Below, in pieces: positions 21,401-29,817 of a DNA stretch of 64,000 nt. Made by a program: the position numbers and the translations under genes. A model generated the notes under the pieces. The model saw nothing but the letters and a program-made list of their open reading frames with translations, did not search any database and had not been told where the DNA came from. Position 1 is the stretch's first letter. The number at the start of each line of letters is the position of its first letter. This DNA is from Rhodanobacter sp. A1T4. Lineage in GTDB: Bacteria; Pseudomonadota; Gammaproteobacteria; Xanthomonadales; Rhodanobacteraceae. The stretch spans positions 372,001 through 436,000 of the forward strand of contig NZ_JACHCP010000002.1 of assembly GCF_014207185.1 (NCBI RefSeq), read 5' to 3'.

Positions 21401-24400
21401 GATGTCACTGGCGCCGCGACCCTGGCCTCCAGCGGCAACATCACGCTGGGCAACAGCGTCACCCTGGGTGCCGGTTCCGGTCTGGCTGTGCAAGGTGCGG
21501 GGGCGTTGACCCTCGGCGGCGTGATCTCCGGTGCCGGCGGCCTCACCATGAGTGGCAGCTCAACGCTAACGCTGAGCGGTGCGAACACGTATGCCGGCGG
21601 CACCAACATCCTGTCGGGCACCCTGGCCATCGGTGCCGGTGGCAGCCTGCTGTCGACCGGCGCGGTGACGCTGGGCGGCAGCGGTACGTTCGATATTTCC
21701 GCCGGCGGCAACCAGAGCATCGGCTCGTTGGCCGGCACCTCGGGCAGCGTCAATCTCGGCGGCAATGCGCTGACCCTGGGCGGCGTGGGCAATGCCGACT
21801 TCGGCGGTGTCATCGCCGGCACCGGCAGCCTGGTCAAGCTGGGCGCCGGCACTCAGACGCTCGATGGCGCCAATACCTTCAGTGGCGGTATCGATCTCAA
21901 CGCCGGCGGCCTGATCGTCGGCAATAACGCGGCGCTCGGCACCGGCGTACTGACCGTGGGCGGTGCGACCACCCTGGATTCCAGCAGTGCGGTCACGCTG
22001 GGCAATAACATCGTGCTGAATGCCGGACTGACCGTGCTGGGCACTAACGCGTTGACCCTGGGCGGTGCCTTGTCCGGTATCGGCAGTCTGACCAAGGACG
22101 GCAACGCCACCCTGACCTTGGATGGCGCCAACACCTATACCGGCAACACCTTTATCGATAGCGGCACGCTGGCGCTGGGCGCCGGCGCCAGCCTGTTCGG
22201 TAGCGGCATCGTGAATTTGGCCACCGGTGCCACGTTCGATCTCTCCGCCGGCAACGGTACGCAGACCTTCGGCACCTTGGTCGGTGGCGGCACGGTCAAT
22301 CTGGGTGCCAACGACCTGACCTTGGGCAGTGCCACCAACGGCACGTTCAGTGGTTCGATCGCCGGCACCGGGTCATTGACCAAACAGGGCACCGGCACTG
22401 AAACACTCACCGGCAGCAACACCTTTACCGGCGGCACCATCATCGACGCCGGCACGCTGGCGATCGGCGCCGGCGGCAGCCTCGCAGCGAACGGTGCGGT
22501 GACCCTGAGCGCGGCTGGTACCGATTTCGATATCTCCGCCGGTGGCAATCAGGCGATCGGCGCACTGAATGGCGTGGGCGGCAGCAATGTCACGCTCGGC
22601 GGCAATACGCTGACCCTGGGTGGTATTGGCAACGCCAGCTTCGCCGGCGTCATCGCCGGCACCGGCGGTCTGATCAAGAACGGCGCAGGGACACAGACCC
22701 TCGACGGCGCCAATACCTTTAGTGGCGGTGTCACACTGAATATGGGTGGCTTGATCGTCGGCAACAATACGGCGCTCGGCAGCGGCACACTAAGCGTCGG
22801 CGGTGCCGCTACCCTGGATGCGGATGCCCCGGTCGTACTCGCCAACGACATCAGCCTGGCTACAGGCGCTGGCCTGGATGTATTGGGCAGCAATGCGTTG
22901 ACCTTGGGTGGTGTGATCAGCGGCGATGGCAGCCTGAGCAAAGACGGCAGCGCCACGTTGACCTTGACCGGTGCCGATACCTTCACCGGCGGCACCACGA
23001 TCAATGCAGGCACATTGGCGCTTGGCGCTGGTGGCAGCCTGCTGTCAACCGGTGCGGTCACCCTGGGCGGCAGTGGCACGTTCGATATTTCCGCCGGCGG
23101 CAACCAGAGCATCGGTTCACTGGCTGGCGCTTCGGGCAACGTCAATCTTGGCGGCAATGCACTGAGCCTGGGTGGCGTGGGCAATACCGACTTCGGCGGT
23201 GTCATCGCTGGCACCGGGAGCCTGGTCAAACTCGGTACCGGCGTACAGACGCTCAGTGGTGCCAATACGTTCAGTGGCGGCATCGATCTCGACGCCGGCG
23301 GCCTGATTGTCGGCAACAACGCTGCACTTGGCACCGGCGCACTCACCGTGGACGGTGCAGCTACGCTGGATTCCAATAGCGCGGTCACGCTGGGCAATAA
23401 CGTCGTGCTGGACGCTGGGCTGACCGTACTGGGCAGTAATGCACTGACCCTGGGTGGCTCGTTATCGGGTACCGGCGGTCTCACCAAGAACGGCTCATCG
23501 CTGCTGACCTTGAACGGTGCCAATACCTTTACTGGCGGCCTGAATATCGGTGCAGGCACGGTGGCTCTGGGTGCTGGCGGTAGTCTGGCGGCGAGTGGTG
23601 CGGTGAACCTTAGCGGTATTGGTGCCGGCTTCGATATCTCTGCCAGCGGTAATCAGACCATTGGTGATCTGTCCGGCGTGGCTGGCAGCAGCATCTCTCT
23701 GGGCGCAAACGCGCTCACTTTTGGCGGCATTGCCGATCAAGGCTTCGGCGGCATCATCGGTGGCACCGGTAGCCTGATCAAACAGGGTAGCGGCACCGAA
23801 ACACTAACCGGTGCGAACACGTTCACCGGCGGCCTGACGATCGGTGACGGTACGCTGGCGCTGGGCGCCGGCGGTAGTCTGGCAGCAACCGGCGCGGTGA
23901 ATCTCAGCGGTGCTGGTGCTGGCTTTGATATCTCCGCCGGCGGCAATCAAACCATCGGCGATCTGTCCGGCATCGCCGGCAGCAACGTTTCCCTGGGCGC
24001 CAACACGCTCACTTTTGGCGGCGTGACCAATCAGGACTTCGGCGGCATCATCGGTGGCACCGGTGGCCTGATCAAACAAGGCAGCGGCACCGAAACACTG
24101 AGCGGTGCCAATACCTTCACCGGCGGTCTGACGATCGGTGACGGTACGCTGGCGCTGGGCGCCGGCGGCAGCCTGGCCGCCAACGGCGCCGTCAATTTGA
24201 GTGGTGCCGGCGCCACCTTCGATATCTCTGCCGGCGGCAATCAGGCGATCGGTGCTCTCTCCGGCGTCGCCGGCAGCAATCTTGCGCTGGGTGGCAATTC
24301 GCTGACCTTGAACGGCATCGGCAACGCCAGCTTCGACGGCGTGATCGCCGGCACCGGCGGCCTGATCAAGAACGGCTCTGGCACTCAAACGCTTGATGGC

Positions 24401-27400
24401 GCCAATACGTTCAGCGGCGGCGTCAATCTCAACGCCGGTGGTCTGATCGTCGGCAACAACAGCGCGCTCGGCAGCGGCGTACTCGATGTCACTGGCGCCG
24501 CGACCCTGGCCTCCAGCGGCAACATCACGCTGGGCAACAGCGTCACCCTGGGTGCCGGTTCCGGTCTGGCTGTGCAAGGTGCGGGGGCGTTGACCCTCGG
24601 CGGCGTGATCTCCGGTGCCGGCGGCCTCACCATGAGTGGCAGCTCAACGCTAACGCTGAGCGGTGCGAACACGTATGCCGGCGGCACCAACATCCTGTCG
24701 GGCACCCTGGCCATCGGTGCCGGTGGCAGCCTGCTGTCGACCGGCGCGGTGACGCTGGGCGGCAGCGGTACGTTCGATATTTCCGCCGGCGGCAACCAGA
24801 GCATCGGCTCGTTGGCCGGCACCTCGGGCAGCGTCAATCTCGGCGGCAATGCGCTGACCCTGGGCGGCGTGGGCAATGCCGACTTCGGCGGTGTCATCGC
24901 CGGCACCGGCAGCCTGGTCAAGCTGGGCGCCGGCACTCAGACGCTCGATGGCGCCAATACCTTCAGTGGCGGTATCGATCTCAACGCCGGCGGCCTGATC
25001 GTCGGCAATAACGCGGCGCTCGGCACCGGCGTACTGACCGTGGGCGGTGCGACCACCCTGGATTCCAGCAGTGCGGTCACGCTGGGCAATAACATCGTGC
25101 TGAATGCCGGACTGACCGTGCTGGGCACTAACGCGTTGACCCTGGGCGGTGCCTTGTCCGGTATCGGCAGTCTGACCAAGGACGGCAACGCCACCCTGAC
25201 CTTGGATGGCGCCAACACCTATACCGGCAACACCTTTATCGATAGCGGCACGCTGGCGCTGGGCGCCGGCGCCAGCCTGTTCGGTAGCGGCATCGTGAAT
25301 TTGGCCACCGGTGCCACGTTCGATCTCTCCGCCGGCAACGGTACGCAGACCTTCGGCACCTTGGTCGGTGGCGGCACGGTCAATCTGGGTGCCAACGACC
25401 TGACCTTGGGCAGTGCCACCAACGGCACGTTCAGTGGTTCGATCGCCGGCACCGGGTCATTGACCAAACAGGGCACCGGCACTGAAACACTCACCGGCAG
25501 CAACACCTTTACCGGCGGCACCATCATCGACGCCGGCACGCTGGCGATCGGCGCCGGCGGCAGCCTCGCAGCGAACGGTGCGGTGACCCTGAGCGCGGCT
25601 GGTACCGATTTCGATATCTCCGCCGGTGGCAATCAGGCGATCGGCGCACTGAATGGCGTGGGCGGCAGCAATGTCACGCTCGGCGGCAATACGCTGACCC
25701 TGGGTGGTATTGGCAACGCCAGCTTCGCCGGCGTCATCGCCGGCACCGGCGGTCTGATCAAGAACGGCGCAGGGACACAGACCCTCGATGGCGCCAATAC
25801 CTTTACCGGTGGGACCACCATCGACGCCGGCACACTGGCCCTCGGCGCTGGCGGCAGCCTTACCGCAACTGGCGCAGTTACTTTAGGCAGTGCAGGCACG
25901 CTGGATCTTTCAGCCGGCGGCAATCAGGTGATCGGCTCGCTGGCCGGTGCCGGCGGCGCGGTGAACCTGGGCGCGAATACGTTGAGCTTCGGCGATGCCA
26001 GCGACCAGACTTTCGCCGGTACGATCGCTGGTAGTGGTGCACTGACCAAGAACGGCAGCGGCGTAGAGACGCTGACCGGCGCCAGCACATTCAGTGGCGG
26101 TGTCGATCTCGACGCCGGCGGCCTGATTGTCGGCAACAATACGGCGCTCGGCACAGGCACGCTGAGTGTCAACAGCTCAGCTTCGCTGGATGCGAATGCA
26201 CCGGTCAGCCTGGCCAACAATGTCAACCTGGCTGCGGGGACGACCCTGGATGTGCTGGGCAGCAACGCGCTCACCGTAGGCGGTGCGATCTCCGGCACCG
26301 GCGCCCTGACCAAGGACGGCAGCGCGACTCTGACCCTGACCGGCGCCAATACCTTCAGCGGTGGCACCACTATCGACACGGGCACGCTGGCACTTGGTGC
26401 CGGCGGCAGTCTGGCGGCGACCGGTGCGGTCACCCTGGGCACCGCCGCCACGTTGGATATCTCGGCCGGTAGCAATCAAGTCATCGGTTCGCTGGCTGGT
26501 GCCGGTGGGGCGGTGAACCTGGGTGCGAACACGTTGAGCTTCGGCAATGCCAGCAACCAGACTTTCGCTGGCACGATCGCCGGCAGTGGCGGCCTGACCA
26601 AGACCGGTACCGGCGTGCAGACGTTGACTGGCGCGAATACGTTCGGCGGCGGCGTGACGCTTGATGCCGGTGGCCTGGTCCTTGGCAACAACGGCGCACT
26701 GGGCACCGGCGCACTGACGGTCGCAGGCTCGGCCACATTGGACAGCAATGGCAATCCGTTGAGCCTTTCCAACAATGTCGATCTGGCCAGCGGCGCGGAT
26801 CTGACCTTGCCGGGTAATAGTGCAGTGAATCTTGGCGGCACGATCTCCGGCGCTGGCGACCTGGTCAAGAACGGTGCGTCGACACTGACCCTTGCTGGCG
26901 CCAACAGCTTCAGTGGTGGGCTTACCGTCAACAGTGGCGGCCTCTTGCTCGGCAACGATGCAGCCCTGGGTACAGGCGCACTCACGATAGCCGGTACGGC
27001 AACGTTAGACGCCACCGCTCCAGTAACCGTGGCCAACAACATCGCACTCAATGCGGCACTGACCGACACCGGTAGCCAGGCGCTGACCCTGGGTGGTCAG
27101 CTCTCCGGCAGCGGCAGCCTGACCAAGAGCGGCTCTGCCGCGCTGACGTTGAACGGCGCCAACAGCTTCAGCGGTGGCACCACGGTGACGGGCGGCAGTT
27201 TGATCCTAGGCAACAACAATGCGCTGGGTACCGGTGCATTGGCGATCGATGGCGCCACCTTGCAGGCGGGAACAGCGGTGACCGTAAGCAACAACGTCAA
27301 CGTCGGCGCAACTGGCCTGACCGTACAGGGCTCGCAAAACCTCGGCTTGACAGGCAACCTCGCCGGCACTGGCGGGCTGGACAAGGAAGGCAGCGGCACA

Positions 27401-29803
27401 TTGAACCTGGACGGCTCGCTCAGTGGTCTCAGTGGCGCGCTGACGGTTAACGGCGGTGTGTTGAACGCAAGCAATCCCTATACCGGTGGCATCAGCATAG
27501 GCACTGGTGCCACTGCCAGCCTCAATGGCAGCGGCAGCGCGGCAACAGCGAACGGGCTGATTGCCGGCACGCTGAATCTGGGTGGCAATAGCAGCCTGAA
27601 TGTCAGCTACGCCAACCTGGCCGGCGTCACCGGTACGGTGAACGGAGTCGGTACCGATACCACCTTGAACATCACCGGTAGCGGTGACAGCACCCTGCCC
27701 GCTGCATCGTTCAGCAATATTTCCAACCTCAATGTCGGTGCCGGCACGCTGACGATAGCCAGCGGCACCACGGCCAGCTTTGCCGGCGGCACGACGGCAG
27801 GCGGCAATCTGGTCGTGAACGGAGCCCTGAGCGGACCGGCCACGATAGCCAGTACCGGCGCTCTGGTCGGCGGCGGCAGCATCTCCGGCCCGGTCACGGT
27901 AAACGGCATCCTGGCGCCCAGCGGCGTCAGCGGAGCCAGTGGCTCGGCAGCAGGCACCAACATGCCGGGCTCCACCCTGACCCTGGGCGGACTCACGAGC
28001 AGCGCGGGTTCCTCCACGCAGATTCGTGAAAACGACAGCGGCAGCAGCGACCATATCCAGGTCAATGGCACTGCCTCACTCGGCGGCCAGTTGATTGCCC
28101 TGCCCTCCGCCGGAACATATGCCGCAACGAACACCTACACCATCCTCAACGCCAGCGGCGGCATCACTGGCACGTATGCCGGCGTAACGCAAAACGTGCT
28201 GCCCTTCCTCAATGCCAGCGTGGCGAATCAAGGCAATCAGGTGATTCTGACGCTGAGCCAGGTCGGTGGCTCTGGCGGCGGCACCGGCGGCACGCCGTTC
28301 AACCAGTTCCCTGGCCTCAACAGCAACCAGTACAACATGGCCAGTGCCTTGCAGAAGATCGCCACCAGTTCCACTCAGCTGCCTACCCTGCTCGGCTATG
28401 CGCGCGGCCTGACCGCGAACCAGGTGGTCAAGTCGTTCGGCACTCTCACCGGCGAAACTTACGCATCGGCCGCGCAGGCCGAGTTGAGCGGCCAGAGCCA
28501 ATATCAGGATACGGTGTTCGACCGACTGCGGCTGGCGCGCGATACCGATGAACAGGGAACCGCCGTCTGGGCCGAACCCTATAACGCCGACAGCGGCTTT
28601 AGCAGCACCGACAATGTCGCCGCGACCGACTACCAGATTCATGGACTGATCGTGGGCACCGATACACCGGTCCTGCCTGACCTGCGCCTGGGTCTGAATG
28701 CCAGCGTTGCCAACTCACGTACCTCCGTCGATCAACGCGACGACCTTACCAAGGTCGACCAGTACTCGATCGGTCTCCACGCGCTGTACTACAACCCGCA
28801 GCAATGGTGGGCCGAGGGCCTCGCATCCTACGGTTGGCAACACGCCAACGGCAGTCGGCAGATTCAGGTCGGCTCCCAGTTCAGTCCTACTGCCAACGGC
28901 AGTTACGATGGCAACGCGATCAATGCGGCCCTGGAGGGCGGCTACCGCTTCCAGTTCGAGAACATGCATCTGGAACCCTTTGTCGGCGCCTACTACGCAA
29001 AGGTCAGGTATGACGCCTTCACCGAGCAGGGCGCCGGCGATGCCGATCTCAACGTGGGCCGTTCCAACGCAAGCAGCATGGAGTACGGCGTGGGCGCGCG
29101 ACTGATCGGCGACTTCAACATGTCCCCGGACGGGGCCCTGATCCATCCGATTCTGCTAGTGCGTTATCTGCACAACACCAGGGATCAAACCGTATCGATC
29201 GACAATGCCTTCGCCGGCGCTGCTTCGGATAGCTTCGCTGTCCAGGGTACGGCACCGGTGCGGAATCACTGGCAGGCCGGGTTAGGTATCAGTATCAATA
29301 TCACGCCACAGGCCAGCACATATATCTACTACAGCAACGACATCGCCAAAAACAGCACCAGCAATGCCGTCAATCTCGGGTTCCGGTGGAGCTTTGGCAA
29401 GCCGGCTTCGGCGCCAGCCTTCAGCGCACGGCAACAGTCGGTGCCCATGCCCGCAGCAATGCTGCCGGACCATGCATCCACCACGCGGGCAAACTCATCG
29501 CCTGCGATCGGGACAGCGGCCATCGCCGCCGGTTTGGGCGTGGCGTCGGTTGCCGCAACCCCTACCACCGCCATCCCTGCTGCTGCCACGACGGCGACGA
29601 CGCCGGAGGCGGGAACGCCACTCGGTCAATGCAAACAACGTCATGGCGCGGCATCCGGGATCACGGCGATGCACAAAAAACATGCACTGCTAGCCAATCA
29701 TCCGCAGAGCACGGTCGGTGCCCCCGGCGAAGCAATCCATCACCGGACGCATCCGCTATTGGCCAAGGAAAAAGTCCCGCATGACCCGATGTGCAGCGGC
29801 TGA
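15476..29803 (+). CDS. Giant autotransporter with passenger-associated beta-strand repeats
   Basis: 4775 residues, start ATG 15476. Residues 1-37 are a signal peptide with a basic N-region (MYPHRLDRVRRNSLAKGIF). The passenger (about 40-4200) is made almost entirely of Gly/Asn/Leu/Ala-rich autotransporter-associated beta-strand repeats (blocks such as LTGANTFSGG, GTLALGAGGSL, LGGVISGTGSL), predicted to form a long beta-helix. It contains ten consecutive 88-residue units and a 660-residue duplicated block. Residues about 4360-4640 are an outer-membrane autotransporter barrel ending in GFRWSF, the usual C-terminal signal for barrel insertion. An extra 135 residues follow, rich in Ala/Thr/Pro and then His/Lys with two Cys. 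Probable role: surface adhesion or aggregation. Nothing indicates protease activity. Confidence 0.93.
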   Translation: MYPHRLDRVRRNSLAKGIFLALAPILVTPFLTGTAYAACTTASPVITCATGSNTNNVSSNINNVTVNVQTGAVVSVPPLLGGTAMTLSGNGITLNNQGSIDPTINGGLSLAASGAVLGNSSGNLITVNNLAGGSINGLFNIASLFGFGGQALVTQNGTGGVSTINNSGTIGMSIFGGLGSTADATAVISYGGGQTNFTNNTGATITGRIGFGTTTAAGGNTFLNAGTINGSVYLGDTVNGNTFTAVSGSSVNAVGTAGAGTVSSVNVKLAAAGVVDAGTGTGNQLELQNSTTGPGSGTGGTVTTISATNYLGFQHLTVNSGTWNLQGAVVSADTTLNDGLVNFDNAGAFGSGIFNVNGGAIAASIAGLSLANNFSLNIGNLTLGGSNAFSLSGVLSGTGGLAVTNTGVVTLGGANLFSGGVALNAGGLLLGNAGALGSGNLSVGGTATLDTSGAFNLANNIVVNGGGSLNLLGSNTLGLNGILSGAGNLTKSGAGTLTLNGADSLSGSFSINGGSLALGAGGSLSPTGAIDLAAGTSLDLSLAANQTIGSLGGLGGSVNLGATTLTLGGLGNTSYAGTLLGSGGLIKLGTGIQTLSGANTFSGGFALNGGGLLLGNAGALGTGALGVGGAVSLDGTLSLTLANNVTLGTGGSLDLLGGQALTFNGVLSGTGSLIKDGTALLTLNGANTFTSGLNLNAGGLLLGNNAALGTGTLNVGGTATLDGSLALNLGNNINLGAGGSLNILGGQPLTLGGVLSGGGGLIKSGASLLTLNGANTFTGGLNIGAGTVALGLGGSLAANGAVNLSGAGAGFDISAGGNQTIGALYGIAGSSITLGANALSFGDATNQSFGGIIGGIGSLVKLGTGVETLSGANTFSGGLNLNAGGLLLGNNAALGTGALNVGGAATLDGSLALNLGNNINLGAGGSLDLLGGQALTLNGVLSGTGNLIKDGASTLSLNGANTFSGGLNLNAGGLLLGNNAALGTGALSVGGAATLDGSVALNLGNNINLGAGGSLDLLGGQALTLNGVLSGTGSLIKDGASTLSLNGANTFSGGLNLNAGGLLLGNNAALGTGALNVGGAATLDGSLALNLGNNINLGAGGSLDLLGGQALTLNGVLSGTGSLIKSGASLLTLTGANTFSGGLNLNAGGLLLGNNAALGTGALNVGGAATLDGSVALNLGNNINLGAGGSLDLLGGQALTLNGVLSGTGSLIKDGASTLSLNGANTFSGGLNLNAGGLLLGNNAALGTGALNVGGAATLDGSLALNLGNNINLGAGGSLDLLGGQAVTLNGVLAGTGSLIKSGASLLTLTGANTFSGGLNLNAGGLLLGNNAALGTGALNVGGAATLDGSLALNLGNNINLGAGGSLDLLGGQALTLNGVLAGTGSLIKDGASTLSLNGANTFSGGLNLNAGGLLLGNNAALGTGALSVGGAATLDGSVALNLGNNINLGAGGSLDLLGGQAVTLNGVLAGTGSLIKSGASLLTLTGANTFSGGLNLNAGGLLLGNNAALGTGALNVGGAATLDGSLALNLGNNINLGVGGSLDLLGGQAVTLNGVLAGTGSLIKSGASLLTLTGANTFSGGLNLNAGGLLLGNNAALGTGALNVGGAATLDGSVALNLGNNINLGAGGSLDLLGGQALTLNGVLSGTGSLIKDGASTLSLNGANTFSGGLNLNAGGLLLGNNAALGTGALNVGGAATLDGSLALNLGNNINLGAGGSLDLLGGQAVTLNGVLAGTGSLIKSGASLLTLTGANTFTGGLTIGDGTLALGAGGSLAATGAVNLSGAGAGFDISAGGNQTIGDLSGIAGSNVSLGANTLTFGGVTNQDFGGIIGGTGGLIKQGSGTETLSGANTFTGGLTIGDGTLALGAGGSLAANGAVNLSGAGATFDISAGGNQAIGALSGVAGSNLALGGNSLTLNGIGNASFDGVIAGTGGLIKNGSGTQTLDGANTFSGGVNLNAGGLIVGNNSALGSGVLDVTGAATLASSGNITLGNSVTLGAGSGLAVQGAGALTLGGVISGAGGLTMSGSSTLTLSGANTYAGGTNILSGTLAIGAGGSLLSTGAVTLGGSGTFDISAGGNQSIGSLAGTSGSVNLGGNALTLGGVGNADFGGVIAGTGSLVKLGAGTQTLDGANTFSGGIDLNAGGLIVGNNAALGTGVLTVGGATTLDSSSAVTLGNNIVLNAGLTVLGTNALTLGGALSGIGSLTKDGNATLTLDGANTYTGNTFIDSGTLALGAGASLFGSGIVNLATGATFDLSAGNGTQTFGTLVGGGTVNLGANDLTLGSATNGTFSGSIAGTGSLTKQGTGTETLTGSNTFTGGTIIDAGTLAIGAGGSLAANGAVTLSAAGTDFDISAGGNQAIGALNGVGGSNVTLGGNTLTLGGIGNASFAGVIAGTGGLIKNGAGTQTLDGANTFSGGVTLNMGGLIVGNNTALGSGTLSVGGAATLDADAPVVLANDISLATGAGLDVLGSNALTLGGVISGDGSLSKDGSATLTLTGADTFTGGTTINAGTLALGAGGSLLSTGAVTLGGSGTFDISAGGNQSIGSLAGASGNVNLGGNALSLGGVGNTDFGGVIAGTGSLVKLGTGVQTLSGANTFSGGIDLDAGGLIVGNNAALGTGALTVDGAATLDSNSAVTLGNNVVLDAGLTVLGSNALTLGGSLSGTGGLTKNGSSLLTLNGANTFTGGLNIGAGTVALGAGGSLAASGAVNLSGIGAGFDISASGNQTIGDLSGVAGSSISLGANALTFGGIADQGFGGIIGGTGSLIKQGSGTETLTGANTFTGGLTIGDGTLALGAGGSLAATGAVNLSGAGAGFDISAGGNQTIGDLSGIAGSNVSLGANTLTFGGVTNQDFGGIIGGTGGLIKQGSGTETLSGANTFTGGLTIGDGTLALGAGGSLAANGAVNLSGAGATFDISAGGNQAIGALSGVAGSNLALGGNSLTLNGIGNASFDGVIAGTGGLIKNGSGTQTLDGANTFSGGVNLNAGGLIVGNNSALGSGVLDVTGAATLASSGNITLGNSVTLGAGSGLAVQGAGALTLGGVISGAGGLTMSGSSTLTLSGANTYAGGTNILSGTLAIGAGGSLLSTGAVTLGGSGTFDISAGGNQSIGSLAGTSGSVNLGGNALTLGGVGNADFGGVIAGTGSLVKLGAGTQTLDGANTFSGGIDLNAGGLIVGNNAALGTGVLTVGGATTLDSSSAVTLGNNIVLNAGLTVLGTNALTLGGALSGIGSLTKDGNATLTLDGANTYTGNTFIDSGTLALGAGASLFGSGIVNLATGATFDLSAGNGTQTFGTLVGGGTVNLGANDLTLGSATNGTFSGSIAGTGSLTKQGTGTETLTGSNTFTGGTIIDAGTLAIGAGGSLAANGAVTLSAAGTDFDISAGGNQAIGALNGVGGSNVTLGGNTLTLGGIGNASFAGVIAGTGGLIKNGAGTQTLDGANTFTGGTTIDAGTLALGAGGSLTATGAVTLGSAGTLDLSAGGNQVIGSLAGAGGAVNLGANTLSFGDASDQTFAGTIAGSGALTKNGSGVETLTGASTFSGGVDLDAGGLIVGNNTALGTGTLSVNSSASLDANAPVSLANNVNLAAGTTLDVLGSNALTVGGAISGTGALTKDGSATLTLTGANTFSGGTTIDTGTLALGAGGSLAATGAVTLGTAATLDISAGSNQVIGSLAGAGGAVNLGANTLSFGNASNQTFAGTIAGSGGLTKTGTGVQTLTGANTFGGGVTLDAGGLVLGNNGALGTGALTVAGSATLDSNGNPLSLSNNVDLASGADLTLPGNSAVNLGGTISGAGDLVKNGASTLTLAGANSFSGGLTVNSGGLLLGNDAALGTGALTIAGTATLDATAPVTVANNIALNAALTDTGSQALTLGGQLSGSGSLTKSGSAALTLNGANSFSGGTTVTGGSLILGNNNALGTGALAIDGATLQAGTAVTVSNNVNVGATGLTVQGSQNLGLTGNLAGTGGLDKEGSGTLNLDGSLSGLSGALTVNGGVLNASNPYTGGISIGTGATASLNGSGSAATANGLIAGTLNLGGNSSLNVSYANLAGVTGTVNGVGTDTTLNITGSGDSTLPAASFSNISNLNVGAGTLTIASGTTASFAGGTTAGGNLVVNGALSGPATIASTGALVGGGSISGPVTVNGILAPSGVSGASGSAAGTNMPGSTLTLGGLTSSAGSSTQIRENDSGSSDHIQVNGTASLGGQLIALPSAGTYAATNTYTILNASGGITGTYAGVTQNVLPFLNASVANQGNQVILTLSQVGGSGGGTGGTPFNQFPGLNSNQYNMASALQKIATSSTQLPTLLGYARGLTANQVVKSFGTLTGETYASAAQAELSGQSQYQDTVFDRLRLARDTDEQGTAVWAEPYNADSGFSSTDNVAATDYQIHGLIVGTDTPVLPDLRLGLNASVANSRTSVDQRDDLTKVDQYSIGLHALYYNPQQWWAEGLASYGWQHANGSRQIQVGSQFSPTANGSYDGNAINAALEGGYRFQFENMHLEPFVGAYYAKVRYDAFTEQGAGDADLNVGRSNASSMEYGVGARLIGDFNMSPDGALIHPILLVRYLHNTRDQTVSIDNAFAGAASDSFAVQGTAPVRNHWQAGLGISINITPQASTYIYYSNDIAKNSTSNAVNLGFRWSFGKPASAPAFSARQQSVPMPAAMLPDHASTTRANSSPAIGTAAIAAGLGVASVAATPTTAIPAAATTATTPEAGTPLGQCKQRHGAASGITAMHKKHALLANHPQSTVGAPGEAIHHRTHPLLAKEKVPHDPMCSG
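18086..20725 (+). repeat. Ten in-frame tandem 264-bp units in the autotransporter passenger
   Basis: Exactly ten copies of a 264-bp (88-residue) unit occur with no spacing change; for example LGNNINLGAGGSLDLLGG recurs every 264 bp. Units differ at a few sites only: ALN/ALS, SLAL/SVAL, QALT/QAVT, SGTG/AGTG, and KDGASTLSLN versus KSGASLLTLT. These variants are shuffled between units, which suggests repeated unequal exchange or gene conversion. Weaker relatives of the unit precede it from about 16700. Confidence 0.95.
20723..22704 (+). repeat. 1982-bp internal duplication, copy 1
   Basis: This segment recurs at 23807-25788 at a constant offset of 3084 bp (1028 codons). The stretches compared base by base, including the first roughly 500 bp, and the sampled positions further on showed no differences. 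It keeps the reading frame and encodes about 660 residues of passenger. Similarity breaks sharply at both ends. Confidence 0.9.
23807..25788 (+). repeat. 1982-bp internal duplication, copy 2
   Basis: Second copy of the block at 20723-22704. The first base difference after the block is C to T (22705 versus 25789), and the sequences then diverge within about 15 bp. About 1.1 kb of non-identical passenger sequence separates the copies. Confidence 0.9.
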
Positions 29804-29817
29804 GCCTGAGAGCCTGT

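Noticed and set aside
16402..28134. Many long open frames on the minus strand opposite the autotransporter gene (up to 427 codons)
   Set aside because: They are Pro/Leu/Ala-rich translations of the repeats read backwards, repeat with the same 264-bp and 3084-bp periods, and have no signal of independent coding.
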